A DNA stretch of 64,000 nt from Nevskiaceae bacterium (GCA_004298465.1 SCRT01000006.1:53421-117420); one strand, 5' to 3'. Counted from the stretch's first letter, positions 54,027 through 63,913 are shown. Notes: generated by a model not told the origin, from the sequence alone. A program made the numbers and translations.

Positions 54027-54857
54027 GTGCATTACCGACACGCTTACCACGCCGGCAACTTTGCCGACGTCTTCAAGCACTTGCTGATGCTTGCGGCGTT
54101 GCAGGCGCTGTCGCGCAAGGACAAGCCGTGGTGTTTCACGGACACCCATGCTGGCGCCGGTGCCTACGCGCTGCGGCGGGGGACTCCGGCTGCAGAAGGG
54201 CCGGCCGCGGAATGGGAGGCCGGCATCGGCCGCTTGTGGGACAAATCACCGCGTGATCCGCTGCTTGCCGACTATCTCGAGGCGGTGCGGGCGTTCGCGG
54301 GAGAAGTGCCGGTGCCTGCACGCTACCCTGGGTCACCGTGGCTGGCGGCGCGCCTGGCCCGGCCTGGCGACCGCATTGTTGCCTGCGAGAAATTGCCGGA
54401 AATTGCCGCCGAGCTGCGGTACACGGTGGCGCAGGCGAAAGTCCTCAACCGGGATGGTTATGAAATGGCAGCTGCCCTGCCGCCCAAGGAACGGCGCGGG
54501 TTGGTGCTCGTCGACCCGCCGTTTGAACGCCCGGACGAATTCGACGCGGCGCGCGCCTTTATCACGGCGGCGGCGGCGCGCTACGCCGGCGGCGTATTTG
54601 CGCTGTGGTACCCGTTGAAGAACCCCCATGCGGCCGACCATGCGCTGCGCTGCCTGGCACGCGACACGCGCGGGCTGCTGCTCGATTCCCGCTTCGATGT
54701 GGGCTCGGAAGGCGATGGCCGGATGCACGCCTGCGGCATGGCGGTGCTCAACCCACCGTATCAATTTGCCGAAACCGTGCAGCCGGCGCTGACGGAACTG
54801 GCGGGCGTGTTCGGCCCACGGGCGCGCGTCACGCTCGGCACAGTGGCGGCGCCGTAG
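54027..54857 (+). CDS. rlmJ: 23S rRNA (adenine-N6)-methyltransferase RlmJ
   Basis: 276 residues from GTG 54027 (GGGAG 7 nt upstream), giving the family N-terminus 'HYRHAYHAGNFADVFKH'. 'FTDTHAGAGAY' is the SAM motif and 'LVLVDPPFE' the catalytic DPPF/Y motif; 'FALWYPLKNP' is also diagnostic. Methylates A2030 of 23S rRNA. Confidence 0.93.
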   Translation: MHYRHAYHAGNFADVFKHLLMLAALQALSRKDKPWCFTDTHAGAGAYALRRGTPAAEGPAAEWEAGIGRLWDKSPRDPLLADYLEAVRAFAGEVPVPARYPGSPWLAARLARPGDRIVACEKLPEIAAELRYTVAQAKVLNRDGYEMAAALPPKERRGLVLVDPPFERPDEFDAARAFITAAAARYAGGVFALWYPLKNPHAADHALRCLARDTRGLLLDSRFDVGSEGDGRMHACGMAVLNPPYQFAETVQPALTELAGVFGPRARVTLGTVAAP

Positions 54858-54873
54858 GCGGCGTCAGCGGTCG

Positions 54874-55533
54874 TTAGCCGGTGCCGCGCGGGTGCGTCGT
54901 GCCGTAGCCGAGTGCCCGGACATGGGCTTCGACTTCTCGCCATTGTTCGGCATTCAACGTGCGCGGTGTGCCGAGCTGTGCCGCGCGCCAGTAGACGGTG
55001 CAGGCGAATTCCAGCACTTGCATGGCTTCGAACGCGGCCGCGGGAGTTTCCGCGAGGGTCGTGGCGCCGTGGTTGCTCATGAGCACGGCGTGGCGGCCGT
55101 GCAGCGCCGCCACGGTGACGGCGGCGAGTTCCGGCGTGCCGAACAGGCGGTAGGGCGCCACGCGCACGGCGCCGCCGAGGGCGAGCATCTGGTAATGGAT
55201 GCAGGGCAGCTCTTCGAGCACGCAGGCGATGGCCGTGGACCACGGCGCGTGCGTGTGGAGGATGGCACCGGCCTCCGGGCGTTCGCGGTAGATCGCTTGA
55301 TGCAGGCTGTGCTCGGAACTCGGACGCAGCGCACCGGCCACGACGCGGCCGTCGGCCAGCGCCAGCGTCGTGAGTTCACGTTCCGAAAGCGTGTCCAGCC
55401 GTGCACCGCTGGCGCTGATGATGAAGGTGTCGCCGTCCCGGATGGACAGGTTGCCGACGCTGCCGATGACCAGCCCGGCCGCGGCGGCGGCGTGGGCGGT
55501 CTCGAGCAGCGGGCGGATGACGTTGACGGGCAT
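54874..55533 (-). CDS. Class II aldolase/adducin-family protein
   Basis: 219 residues from ATG 55533, 14 bp after the tesB stop. 'VIGSVGNLSIRDGDTFIIS', 'PSSEHSLHQAIYRERPEAG', zinc ligands 'ILHTHAPWSTAIAC' and 'LMSNHGATTLA'. Zn-dependent aldolase or dehydratase on phosphorylated sugars (FucA/MtnB type); substrate not resolved. Confidence 0.85.
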   Translation of the reverse strand: MPVNVIRPLLETAHAAAAAGLVIGSVGNLSIRDGDTFIISASGARLDTLSERELTTLALADGRVVAGALRPSSEHSLHQAIYRERPEAGAILHTHAPWSTAIACVLEELPCIHYQMLALGGAVRVAPYRLFGTPELAAVTVAALHGRHAVLMSNHGATTLAETPAAAFEAMQVLEFACTVYWRAAQLGTPRTLNAEQWREVEAHVRALGYGTTHPRGTG

Positions 55534-55547
55534 GGGCGGGTGCGCAG

Positions 55548-56435
55548 TCAGTCGGGGGTTTTCGGCAGTCGGTGTTCGCGCATCAGGTTTTCCTGCGCGA
55601 CGCTGGCGACGAGCCGGCCGCTCCGGTCGTAGATCAACCCGCGAGACAGGCCGCGCGCGGACTGTGCCGTCGGGCTTTCCATGCAGTACAGCAGCCAGTC
55701 GTCGACGCGCACGTCGCGGTGGAACCAGATGGCGTGGTCGATGGAGGCGACCGCCATGTCCGGGTCGAGGAAGCTCTTGCCGTGCGCCATCAGTGCGGTG
55801 GACAGGAAGTTGAAGTCGCTGGAATAGGCCAGCACGCAGCGGTGCAGCATCGGGTCGTCGGGTAGCTTGCCGGGGGTGCGGAACCAGATCTGCTGTTTGG
55901 GTGGACGAACGTCCGGTGCGAGGAAATTCCACGGCGTGACGTGGCGGAACTCGATCGGCAGCGGGCGGCGGATGGCGGTTTTCAGGCGCTCCGGCACCAC
56001 ATCACCGTGGCGGGCCAGCCATTGTTCGCGCAGTTCACTCTGGCTGCGGAGCTGTTCGGGGGGCGGCACGTCGGGCATCGGCGCCTGGTGTTCCAGCCCG
56101 TCTTCCGGCAACTGGAACGAGGTGATCATGGTGAAGATCGGCCGCCCGAACTGGATCGCCTGCACGCGCCGCACGGAAAAATGCTGGCCGTCGCGCACGC
56201 GGTCCACTTCGTAGACGATCGGCGCCTGCATGTCGCCGGGGCGCAGGAAATAACCGTGCAGTGAATGGGCCTGTGCGTTCTGCACCGTGCGGCCAGCGGC
56301 GATGAGGGCCTGGCCGAGCACCTGCCCGCCGAATACGCTGCGCCCGCCGAGATTGCGGGAAGCACCGCGAAACAGGTTGTATTCCAGCGTTTCGAGGTCG
56401 AGCAGCGTGACGAGGTCCTGGAGGACTTGATTCAT
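55548..56435 (-). CDS. tesB: Acyl-CoA thioesterase II
   Basis: 295 residues from ATG 56435. Double hotdog: 'GRSVFGGQVLGQALIAAGR', 'SLHGYFLRPGDMQAPIVYE' in the first half; 'SIDHAIWFHRDVRVDDWLL' with the catalytic Asp and 'ESPTAQSARGLSRG' with Gln/Ser in the second. Hydrolyses medium- and long-chain acyl-CoA. Confidence 0.93.
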   Translation of the reverse strand: MNQVLQDLVTLLDLETLEYNLFRGASRNLGGRSVFGGQVLGQALIAAGRTVQNAQAHSLHGYFLRPGDMQAPIVYEVDRVRDGQHFSVRRVQAIQFGRPIFTMITSFQLPEDGLEHQAPMPDVPPPEQLRSQSELREQWLARHGDVVPERLKTAIRRPLPIEFRHVTPWNFLAPDVRPPKQQIWFRTPGKLPDDPMLHRCVLAYSSDFNFLSTALMAHGKSFLDPDMAVASIDHAIWFHRDVRVDDWLLYCMESPTAQSARGLSRGLIYDRSGRLVASVAQENLMREHRLPKTPD

Positions 56436-56501
56436 GAAGGGTCTTCGAAGCGTAAGACGGCGGGTTTTGCTGCGCTGCTGCAAAGCCTTCATCATACCGT
56501 C

Positions 56502-57188
56502 ATGAAGAGCCGCATCTGTACCGTTGTTGAGGGTCTATACGCGGGCCAGCCGCGGATCATGCCCGGTACCGGGCGTCTGACAGCCTTCTTCAAGCAGCCG
56601 GTGTCCTGGCGTGTGCACGTCGGCCGGCTGGATCTTTTCGGTGATGCGCAGGCCGACCTGCGGGTGCACGGCGGGCCGGAGAAGGCCGTCCACCATTTTC
56701 CGTTCGACAATTACGCGCACCTGGCGGCGCTTGAACCGGAGCATGCGGCGCAGTTCGTGCGCGGCAGCATGGCGGAGAATTTCTCCACCACCGGCTTCGC
56801 GGAAGCCGACGTGTGCCTCGGGGATGTGTTCGCCTTCGGTTCCGCCCGCATCCAGGTCAGCCAGCCGCGCACGCCGTGCTGGAAGATCGACGCGCGCTTC
56901 GGCGTCGAAGATCTGGCGCTGCGCATCGAGCGGAATGGCGTGTCGGGCTGGTATTACCGCGTGCTGGAAGAAGGTGAGGTGGAAGTGGGCGACGACTGGT
57001 GCCTGATCGACCGCAACGCCGATCCGATCACGCTCCGCCGCTTCTGGGAGCTGAAGCACGCGACGCGTCCCGACCTCGACGCGCTCCGCCGCCTGCGTGA
57101 CACGCCGGGGCTGGCGTCGCGCTGGCAGCGCACGCTGCGTGACCGCGTGGCGTGGCTGGAAGCGAACGCCTTGTCAGCCGGGACGTGA
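56502..57188 (+). CDS. MOSC-domain protein (YiiM-like)
   Basis: 228 residues. 'DLRVHGGPEKAVHHFPFDN', 'ENFSTTGFAEADVCLGDVF', the MOSC Cys in 'QPRTPCWKIDARFG' and a C-terminal three-helix 3-alpha domain. YiiM-type proteins reduce N-hydroxylated bases with the molybdenum cofactor. Coupled to hrpB (TGATG). Confidence 0.88.
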   Translation: MKSRICTVVEGLYAGQPRIMPGTGRLTAFFKQPVSWRVHVGRLDLFGDAQADLRVHGGPEKAVHHFPFDNYAHLAALEPEHAAQFVRGSMAENFSTTGFAEADVCLGDVFAFGSARIQVSQPRTPCWKIDARFGVEDLALRIERNGVSGWYYRVLEEGEVEVGDDWCLIDRNADPITLRRFWELKHATRPDLDALRRLRDTPGLASRWQRTLRDRVAWLEANALSAGT

Positions 57189-59680
57189 TGCCGACACCGC
57201 CCGCGTTGCCCGCACTGCCTGTCCTTGAAGCGCTGCCGGCGCTGGCGGCGGCCCTGTCGCGACAACGGACGGCGGTTCTCACGGCGCCCCCGGGCTCCGG
57301 CAAGACCACCGTCGTGCCGCTGGCGCTGCTGGCAGCGCCGTGGCTGGCGGGGCGCCGCATCCTGATGCTGGAGCCGCGCCGCATCGCGGCTCGTGCCTCC
57401 GCGGTGCGCATGGCGGAACTGCTGGGCGAGAAGGTGGGCGAAACCGTCGGTTACCAGGTGCGCTTCGAGCGTCGCATCGGTTCCCGCACGCGCATCGAGG
57501 TGGTCACCGAAGGGTTGCTCACGCGGCGCCTGCAGGCTGACCCGGAACTGCCTGGCGTCGGGCTCGTGATCTTCGACGAATTCCACGAACGCAGCCTCCA
57601 GGCGGACCTGGCACTGGCGCTGACGCTGGATGCCCGCGCCATGCTGGGGCTGGACGTGCGCGTGCTCGTCATGTCCGCGACGCTGGACGCGCAGCGCGTG
57701 GCGGCGCTGCTGGACGATGCCCCTGTCGTCCACAGCGATGGTCGCCTGTTCCCGGTGGACCTGCGCTACCACGCCGTGGCCGCCGCGACGCCGGCGGAAT
57801 GCGTGGCCGCCGGCGTACGCAAGGCACTGGCGGAAACCGCGGGCGGGGTGCTGGCGTTCCTGCCCGGCGGCCGTGAGATCCGCGAAACGCAACGGCTGCT
57901 CGCGTCATCCGGCGCCCAGGTGTACCCGCTCTACGGCAATCTGCCGGCGGCGGAACAGGATGCCGCGCTGTACGCCCCGTCCACCGCAGCGCGGCCCAAG
58001 GTCGTGCTGGCCACGAATCTTGCCCAGACCAGCCTGACGGTGGAAGGCATCGCCACCGTCGTGGACGGCGGCCAGGTGCGCGCCCCGCATTACGACCTGG
58101 GTGCCGGCGCGAATGCGCTCGTCACGGAAGCCGTGTCGCGCGCCAGTGCCGACCAGCGCGCCGGCCGTGCCGGGCGCCTCGGCCCCGGCGTCGCGTACCG
58201 TTTGTGGTCGCGCGAGCGGCACGCGCACTTGCCGGCGCACGACACCCCGGAAATCCTCGCGGCGGACCTGTCGGGGTTTGCGCTGGAGCTTGCACTATGG
58301 GGTACGCGCGATATTGGCACCCTGAAGTTGCTGGATGCGCCGCCCGCCACCGCGTGGGCCGCCGCCGAGGCGCTGCTGCGCCAGCTCGGTGCCGTGGCCG
58401 GGGATGGCCGCGTCACCCCGCGTGGCCGCGCCATGGCCCGCCTGCCGCTGGACCCGCGTCGTGCCGCCATGCTGCTCGAAGCCCGTGCCCGCGGGCTGGG
58501 CGCGGAGGCTGTGTGGATTGCCGCGCTGCTGGACGCCCGCGGCAACGCCGTGCCCGGCAGTGACGCCGTGCAGATGCTGGAAACGCTGTGCCGCAACCGG
58601 CGCGATATCCCCTACCGGATGCGCGAAACGGCACGTCAGCTTGCCCGGCTGCTGGCCCTTGAAGAAGGGGCACCGGAAACGCTGGACGTCGATGCAGCCG
58701 GGCGTGTGATCGCGCTGGCCTATCCGGAGCGCATCGCTCGACGGCGCGACGGCGGGCAGGGTGTGTTTTTGTGCGCAGACGGCGCCGAAGCGCGCGTCGA
58801 TTCCCGCGACGACCCCCACGACGATATTACCGCCGCGCCGTGGTTGGCCATCGCGCACTGGTCACCCGGCGTGCCACGCCGCGTACGGCTGGCGGCACGC
58901 GTTGAAGAAGCCATGCTGCGTGAGGATCACCTGGAGCGTTTTACCGACGTACCCGGAGTGCGCTGGGACGCCAAGGCGGGCGCCGTGGTCGCGGAACGCG
59001 TCGCGCGCTTCGGCGCCATTGAACTTGAACACCGGCCATGGCCGGCGGTACCGGCAGAGCAGGTTCAAACCGTGCTGCTGGAGGGGATACGGGCAGCCGG
59101 AGCAGGTGCGCTGCCGTGGACGGATGCGCTGCGCCAATGGCAGGCCCGCGTGCTCAGTGTGCGCGCGTGGCGGCCGCAAGAGGACTGGCCGGATGTGGGC
59201 GACGCGCAGCTGATGGCAACGCTCGAAACCTGGCTGGCACCGGCCCTGACCGGTGTCACGCGCCTTGCCCAGCTTGCGCGCATTGACTTCGGCGCCTGGC
59301 TGTGTGGGCTGCTCACACCGCAGCAAGCCCGCGAACTCGTACGCCTTGCCCCCGAGCACCTTGCCGTGCCGTCCGGCTCGCACCCGCGGCTGGACTACGC
59401 GGCGGAGGGTGCCGCACCGCATCTCGCGGTGAAGCTTCAGGAATTGTTCGGGCTGACGCAGACACCAACAGTGGATGCCGGGCGCATGCCGGTCGTGCTG
59501 GAATTGCTTTCCCCCGCGCGCCGGCCGATCCAGACCACGCGCGACCTGGCCTCGTTCTGGCGCAGTGGCTACGCGGAAGTGCGTCGTGAGCTGCGTGGCC
59601 GCTATCCCCGGCACCCATGGCCGGAAGATCCACTCGCCGCGGCACCGACGGCGCGCGCCAAGCCGCGCCACGGCCGCTGA
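57188..59680 (+). CDS. hrpB: ATP-dependent helicase HrpB
   Basis: 830 residues from ATG 57188. DEAH/RHA helicase: Walker A 'APPGSGKTTVVPLALL', 'LEPRRIAARASAVRMAEL', 'IFDEFHERSLQADL', 'VMSATLDAQRV', 'DQRAGRAGRLGPGVAYRLW'. The C-terminal HrpB domain ends 'YAEVRRELRGRYPRHPW'. Role in RNA metabolism is not well defined. Confidence 0.94.
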   Translation: MPTPPALPALPVLEALPALAAALSRQRTAVLTAPPGSGKTTVVPLALLAAPWLAGRRILMLEPRRIAARASAVRMAELLGEKVGETVGYQVRFERRIGSRTRIEVVTEGLLTRRLQADPELPGVGLVIFDEFHERSLQADLALALTLDARAMLGLDVRVLVMSATLDAQRVAALLDDAPVVHSDGRLFPVDLRYHAVAAATPAECVAAGVRKALAETAGGVLAFLPGGREIRETQRLLASSGAQVYPLYGNLPAAEQDAALYAPSTAARPKVVLATNLAQTSLTVEGIATVVDGGQVRAPHYDLGAGANALVTEAVSRASADQRAGRAGRLGPGVAYRLWSRERHAHLPAHDTPEILAADLSGFALELALWGTRDIGTLKLLDAPPATAWAAAEALLRQLGAVAGDGRVTPRGRAMARLPLDPRRAAMLLEARARGLGAEAVWIAALLDARGNAVPGSDAVQMLETLCRNRRDIPYRMRETARQLARLLALEEGAPETLDVDAAGRVIALAYPERIARRRDGGQGVFLCADGAEARVDSRDDPHDDITAAPWLAIAHWSPGVPRRVRLAARVEEAMLREDHLERFTDVPGVRWDAKAGAVVAERVARFGAIELEHRPWPAVPAEQVQTVLLEGIRAAGAGALPWTDALRQWQARVLSVRAWRPQEDWPDVGDAQLMATLETWLAPALTGVTRLAQLARIDFGAWLCGLLTPQQARELVRLAPEHLAVPSGSHPRLDYAAEGAAPHLAVKLQELFGLTQTPTVDAGRMPVVLELLSPARRPIQTTRDLASFWRSGYAEVRRELRGRYPRHPWPEDPLAAAPTARAKPRHGR

Positions 59681-59760
59681 GTCGTCATGAATTCGGGTGC
59701 AGCCTTGACGCCTGCACGTTCGCCACAAATAATGTGCAGCTTCGCTGTGCGGAAACCGGC

Positions 59761-59846
59761 GGAGGGGTACTCAAGCGGCCAACGAGGGCAGACTGTAAAT
59801 CTGCTGGCTAACGCCTACGTAGGTTCGAATCCTACCCCCTCCACCA
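59761..59846 (+). tRNA. tRNA-Tyr (GTA)
   Basis: 86 nt with long variable arm. Acceptor GGAGGGG/CCCCTCC; anticodon stem GCAGA/TCTGC, loop CTGTAAA, anticodon GTA. CCA encoded. The 59847-60056 spacer holds no recognisable gene. Confidence 0.95.
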
Positions 59847-60056
59847 ATCGATTGGATGAGATATAGGCCAGCAGGCCAAGCGTGTGGAAGATGGTATCCA
59901 CCAAAATCCAGACGCTAGGAACCGGCCAGCAAGCGTCGCCCATTTAAACGTCGTTGAAAGTCTCACGTCGCAAAGTGGCTCGGCTACCTGGCGCGTAATT
60001 GTGACGGCCGACGCGGTCCAGCAGTGTAGGGGCTCCACATACACCAGGAGCACATC

Positions 60057-60449
60057 ATGACTGCATTGGAAGAAGTCCAGGAATTGGCGGGACCGATCAT
60101 GGAAGCCGCGGCCAAAGGTGATTTCGAACCGTTCTTGGGCGCGCTCGACGACAACGTCGAGATTTTCGATCATCTCCCGTTGCGCATTGACGGCAAGGCG
60201 GATTTCGCCTTCTACCTCCAAAGCTCCTCAGCTGGAGCAGAGTCGCTCTCCTTTGTTTTTCATCAACCTTCGATTCGCGGGATCACGGAAAATCTCGTCA
60301 CCATTAATGCGTACAGCCGCGTGATCACCGTGCCGAAGAACGGAAACGACACCAAGGTCGAGAGCGTTCGGACGACGTTGGTGTTCGTCAAGCGCGACGG
60401 GAATTGGAAAATCGTTACCGCGCATATCTCCCCGTTCCCGAAGGATTGA
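60057..60449 (+). CDS. SnoaL/NTF2-like fold protein
   Basis: 130 residues, AGGAG upstream. 'ELAGPIMEAAAKGDFEPFL', 'DDNVEIFDHLPLRIDGKAD', and 'VRTTLVFVKRDGNWKIVTA' with the closing 'HISPF' are typical of small NTF2-fold proteins. Ligand or enzyme function unknown. Nothing recognisable lies in 60450-60817. Confidence 0.75.
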   Translation: MTALEEVQELAGPIMEAAAKGDFEPFLGALDDNVEIFDHLPLRIDGKADFAFYLQSSSAGAESLSFVFHQPSIRGITENLVTINAYSRVITVPKNGNDTKVESVRTTLVFVKRDGNWKIVTAHISPFPKD

Positions 60450-60817
60450 CCCCATGGTTGAAGGAGAAAGCCGGCGTTCGCCTGAAACGACATAACGGAG
60501 CGGGGCTGGCTGGCGGCGCCATGCGCGTGATGATTTGCGCGGGTGGCGCCGAATGGTTTGAGGTATACGTCACAACGGCGTAGCAATGTACAGGAATGTC
60601 GCTGCGCAGGCCGTTGGCGTCGGCGATGAGACATCACAGGCTGGTGGAATCTCCGAGCGCTTGGCGGATCTTGTCCATCCAAAATCGGGCCCAATGGGTG
60701 TGGTGTCGCCATGATGGCAGCTCGGTGCTTACCGTCGGATCAATCGAGTCTGACCGCGTCGATTCCTGTCGAAGATCTGTATTTGGGCGGAGGCGAATTT
60801 GATGTGCAGAATGGACA

Positions 60818-61046
60818 TCAGGCGGTGGTGGCGCCCTGGAATCCCGCGGCAAGGGTCTGCCAGTCTGCCTTCATGGTCGCGGCCGGTCTGCCGGCCGTGA
60901 TGCCGCCGTCGACCACAAGATCATGGCCGTTACACGTGGGCTCCTTCGGCCGCGAACGCAATGGCGCATGCGCGCCCGATACCGCTGATTGCACCGGTAA
61001 TGATTGTGACCTTGTCGTTGAGTCTCTTTATTTGTGCCACCAGGAC
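60818..61046 (-). pseudogene. SDR gene remnant with internal deletion
   Basis: The minus strand reads 'LNDKVTIITGAISGIGRAC', 'AIAFAAEGAHV' (a Rossmann N-terminus), meets a stop, and is followed within a few bases by 'LVVDGGITAGRPATMKADW', the C-terminal end of an SDR. The roughly 190 residues between are gone. Confidence 0.65.
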
Positions 61047-61179
61047 GCTCTGGGCGGGGTGTGTAATACGGATGATCGTGGCCCGTTTCCCTGACGGCAA
61101 TGACTTTGAGAGTAATTGTTAGACTGGCCACGGTTGACGAAATTGAGGGTCACAGCGACCGCTAGAGGCGCCGGGTTCC

Positions 61180-62013
61180 ATGGTTCAGGTCAGAACGAAA
61201 ACAGATGGTTTCGGCGATTTGATGCGCCGCTGGCGCTCGACGCGCAAGTTCAGCCAGTTGGACCTGGCACTCACGGCAGGGGTATCGCAGCGCCACGTTA
61301 GCTTTCTGGAATCCGGTCGCGCAGCGCCCAGTCGCGAAATGGTGCAACAGCTCGGCGAGGCGTTGGACGTACCGCTGCGCGAACGCAACCACCTGTTGTT
61401 GGCGGCCGGCTTCGCACCGGTGTTTCAAGAGCGCTCGCTCGACCATCCCGACATGGCTGCGGTTCTGGACGCATTGCGCATCACCCTCAAGCATCATGAA
61501 CCGAACCCCGCCATCGTCGTCGATCGCAACTGGAATCTGCTGATGGCCAACGCTGCCTTCGAACGCGCTTTCGCAGTGTTGGGCGATCTGGAAGCGATGT
61601 GGCCGCGCGTGTGCCCAGATGGAAAGCGCAACGTATTGAAGTTGACCTTTCATCCGGACGGCGTGCGCGAGCACATCGTCAACTGGCGCGAGATGGCACT
61701 CTTGATGCTCCTGCGCACCCGCCGCGAGGCGGAAAGCCGAGCCAACAGCGTGCTCGCCGCGCTGGTGGACGAAATTCTCGACTATCCCGGGATACCGCGC
61801 CGCTGGCGGCTGCAGGACTGGCACCAGGCCCCACCGCCCATTCTGCCGCTGGAATTCGCGGTGGGTGATGTGTGCCTGCGCCTGTTTTCCATGATCGCAA
61901 CCTTTGATACCGCCCAGGACGTGACGGCTGATGAGCTGCGTATCGAGAGCTTCTTTCCTGCCGACGATGACAGTGCTGCGATGTTGCGGAGCCTGGCCTT
62001 GACCGGCGGCTGA
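61180..62013 (+). CDS. XRE-family regulator with MmyB-like ligand domain
   Basis: 277 residues. HTH_XRE at residues 15-70 ('RSTRKFSQLDLALTAGVSQ', 'RHVSFLESGRAAPSREM'), then the PAS-like MmyB domain ('NPAIVVDRNWNLLMANAAF', 'LKLTFHPDGVREHIVNW', 'FEVG' replaced by 'FAVGDVCLRLFSMIATF'). Such regulators bind fatty acids in some Gram-positives. Probable target: the adjacent SDR remnant. Confidence 0.85.
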   Translation: MVQVRTKTDGFGDLMRRWRSTRKFSQLDLALTAGVSQRHVSFLESGRAAPSREMVQQLGEALDVPLRERNHLLLAAGFAPVFQERSLDHPDMAAVLDALRITLKHHEPNPAIVVDRNWNLLMANAAFERAFAVLGDLEAMWPRVCPDGKRNVLKLTFHPDGVREHIVNWREMALLMLLRTRREAESRANSVLAALVDEILDYPGIPRRWRLQDWHQAPPPILPLEFAVGDVCLRLFSMIATFDTAQDVTADELRIESFFPADDDSAAMLRSLALTGG

Positions 62014-62136
62014 CATACAGTCGCTTTCATTCAAGTGACTACCTTTCAGGTAATTGTCGATCAAGCCATTTGGGCCTAACACTGCTGCCAGGCTAAGAAC
62101 CAAACAGCGCGACTTGATGATCGCCAGGAGAACACG

Positions 62137-62619
62137 ATGGCCGAGAACGCGAACGATGCAATTTTGAATCTGCTGGGTCCCGTCCTGAAGCAGGTCGAAC
62201 CCGAGAAAATGCCCGCGCTGGTGGCAGTGCTGGAACGTGCAGTCGGGGCGTACTACCAGAGCGTTGCGAGCCAGAGCCAGGATGCGAAATTGCGCAAGTT
62301 GCTGCGCGACAGCAAGGAAAACGAAGACGCCAACGCAGCCACGATCGAGCGTCTGCACGACGGTGCGGTCGAAGAGGGCAAGAAGCTGCTTGAACGTTTC
62401 CCCGAGCTTATGACGCTGCTTGATCGTGCATTTGCCAACCTGTCCCCTGCACAACGGCTTCGTGCGACGGCAGAAGCTGAAAAAGTTGGTGCCGACCTCT
62501 ATCGGCAGTTCGCTGGCGGTGTCGGCGACAACGCCGCTGCACGAGCAGATCTGCTGGGTTGTGCAGATCGGGAATTGAAGAACGCGGATGCGGTGCAGCA
62601 GGCATCGCATTATGTTTGA
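62137..62619 (+). CDS. Helical protein of unknown function
   Basis: 160 residues, nearly all helix: 'MPALVAVLERAVGAYYQSV', 'DAKLRKLLRDSKENEDANA', 'LMTLLDRAFANLSPAQRLR'. No signal peptide. Family not recognised; could be a bundle such as ferritin-like or a DNA-mimic type, but metal ligands are not evident. The 62620-63021 spacer holds no intact gene; a minus-strand stretch 62699-62917 resembles an AraC-type tail very weakly. Confidence 0.6.
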   Translation: MAENANDAILNLLGPVLKQVEPEKMPALVAVLERAVGAYYQSVASQSQDAKLRKLLRDSKENEDANAATIERLHDGAVEEGKKLLERFPELMTLLDRAFANLSPAQRLRATAEAEKVGADLYRQFAGGVGDNAAARADLLGCADRELKNADAVQQASHYV

Positions 62620-63021
62620 CGTGGCTTCGTCCCGACACGGTTGTCGCCAGGATTCATGACCTCATGCCATCAGCGCCACGCTGATCGCTTGTTATCCACT
62701 AGCGCGGGACATTCCGCCGCAGTGCCCTGGGGCTGGTACCGGCAAGGAAGCGTCGTTCTTGATCGAACGTATACGCAGGATGCTGGGCGGGGCTATTCGA
62801 ATGACGGCCGGATGCAATGAGCAGCTCGCCGCCGAAATCCGAGGGAAAGGGTGTAAATATTTCTGACCCCGGAGACCTGTGAATGCTGGCGGATTCAGGG
62901 TCGGGGGACATGTTCACGGAAAGTTGCCGGGCTTTTGATACGACGTGAGGTGACGTGATAGCATCGCGCCGGTATTGTTTCTGCCGACTCGACTAAAGCC
63001 GGCGAAATGCTTGTGCAGGCC

Positions 63022-63095
63022 GCGGGTGTAGCTCAATGGTAGAGCTGTAGCCTTCCAAGCTACTGACGAGGGTTCGATTCCCTTCACCCGCTCCA
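63022..63095 (+). tRNA. tRNA-Gly (TCC)
   Basis: 74 nt. Acceptor GCGGGTG/CACCCGC, anticodon stem GTAGC/GCTAC, loop CTTCCAA, anticodon TCC. CCA encoded. Confidence 0.95.
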
Positions 63096-63206
63096 GCACG
63101 CGCACTGCAGGTGACAAATCGCTACACTGCGCACCGCAAAGCGGATTGACGTTCTGGATTGTGTCCATTCTGCTCAGGCGGTAGTGTCGGCGTTGAGGTT
63201 GGCTGT

Positions 63207-63282
63207 GCCCATCTAGCTCAGTCGGTAGAGCACACCCTTGGTAAGGGTGAGGTCGCAGGTTCGATTCCTGTGATGGGCACCA
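63207..63282 (+). tRNA. tRNA-Thr (GGT)
   Basis: 76 nt. Acceptor GCCCATC/GATGGGC, anticodon stem CACCC/GGGTG, loop TTGGTAA, anticodon GGT. CCA encoded. It is the likely attachment site of the island starting just downstream. Confidence 0.95.
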
Positions 63283-63316
63283 TTTCAACTAACCTAGACA
63301 TACCGGAAACACCATC

Positions 63317-63341
63317 AAAGCCCGCAACGACGGGCTTTTTT
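63317..63341 (+). terminator. Rho-independent terminator after tRNA-Thr
   Basis: AAAGCCCG, 6 bp, CGGGCTTT followed by further T. Perfect stem plus T-run, 34 bp after the tRNA. Confidence 0.85.
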
Positions 63342-63465
63342 CATGCCTACTTGTACCGTGGCATCCTTCCTGATACCTTGGAATCACCCAAGTTTGACGG
63401 TACAGTTTACAGAACCGGACCTCTGAACAGGGGCGGTACCGTCAAAATCATCGAAGAGGCAGCCA

Positions 63466-63903
63466 ATGAACAGGGTTGGTGCCGTCAAGGTCGCTGGAGA
63501 TGCAGACATTGCAAGGGCTGCGCCGCGCGCGCGACCCTACAAGTTGTGGGCGGGCCGCAGCGTTTATGTGCTGGTGCAGCCGAGCGGCGCGAAGTGGTGG
63601 CGCTGCGATGTTCGCCGCAACGGGAAGCGCACCACGTTGTCACTCGGGACGTTCCCCGGCACGTCTTTGGCTGAAGCGATGGCCGAGCGCGACCGCATCC
63701 ATAAACAGGCGCGCATGGGCATCAATCCTGCTGCCGCACGAAAAGCCGCGCGCGAAGGTGCAACGCTGGGGGGTGCTGGTGTCGCCTTTGGTGTTGCGTT
63801 ATCTGACGATGGCGAACTGTCTGTCACCTTGGACAAGCGGACTTTTTACCTGACGAAATACCAAACCGATACCGTGCGCTGCGCGTTACTGGCACAACGC
63901 TAA
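63466..63903 (+). CDS. Stand-alone integrase arm-domain (DUF4102-like) protein
   Basis: 145 residues; AGAGG lies upstream. Residues 22-90 copy the arm-binding domain of DUF4102 integrases: 'PRARPYKLWAGRSVYVLVQ', 'GAKWWRCDVRRNGKRTTLS', 'LGTFPGTSLAEAMAERDRI', 'GINPAAARKAAREG'. The core-binding and catalytic domains are missing and replaced by a short 55-residue tail. It sits 10 bp before a normal integrase gene, so it is probably cotranscribed and could compete for arm sites. Confidence 0.8.
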   Translation: MNRVGAVKVAGDADIARAAPRARPYKLWAGRSVYVLVQPSGAKWWRCDVRRNGKRTTLSLGTFPGTSLAEAMAERDRIHKQARMGINPAAARKAAREGATLGGAGVAFGVALSDDGELSVTLDKRTFYLTKYQTDTVRCALLAQR

Positions 63904-63913
63904 GGGGGCAACC

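Noticed and set aside
62699..62917. Possible AraC-type C-terminal fragment on the minus strand
   Set aside because: Only a few residues resemble the family; too weak to annotate.
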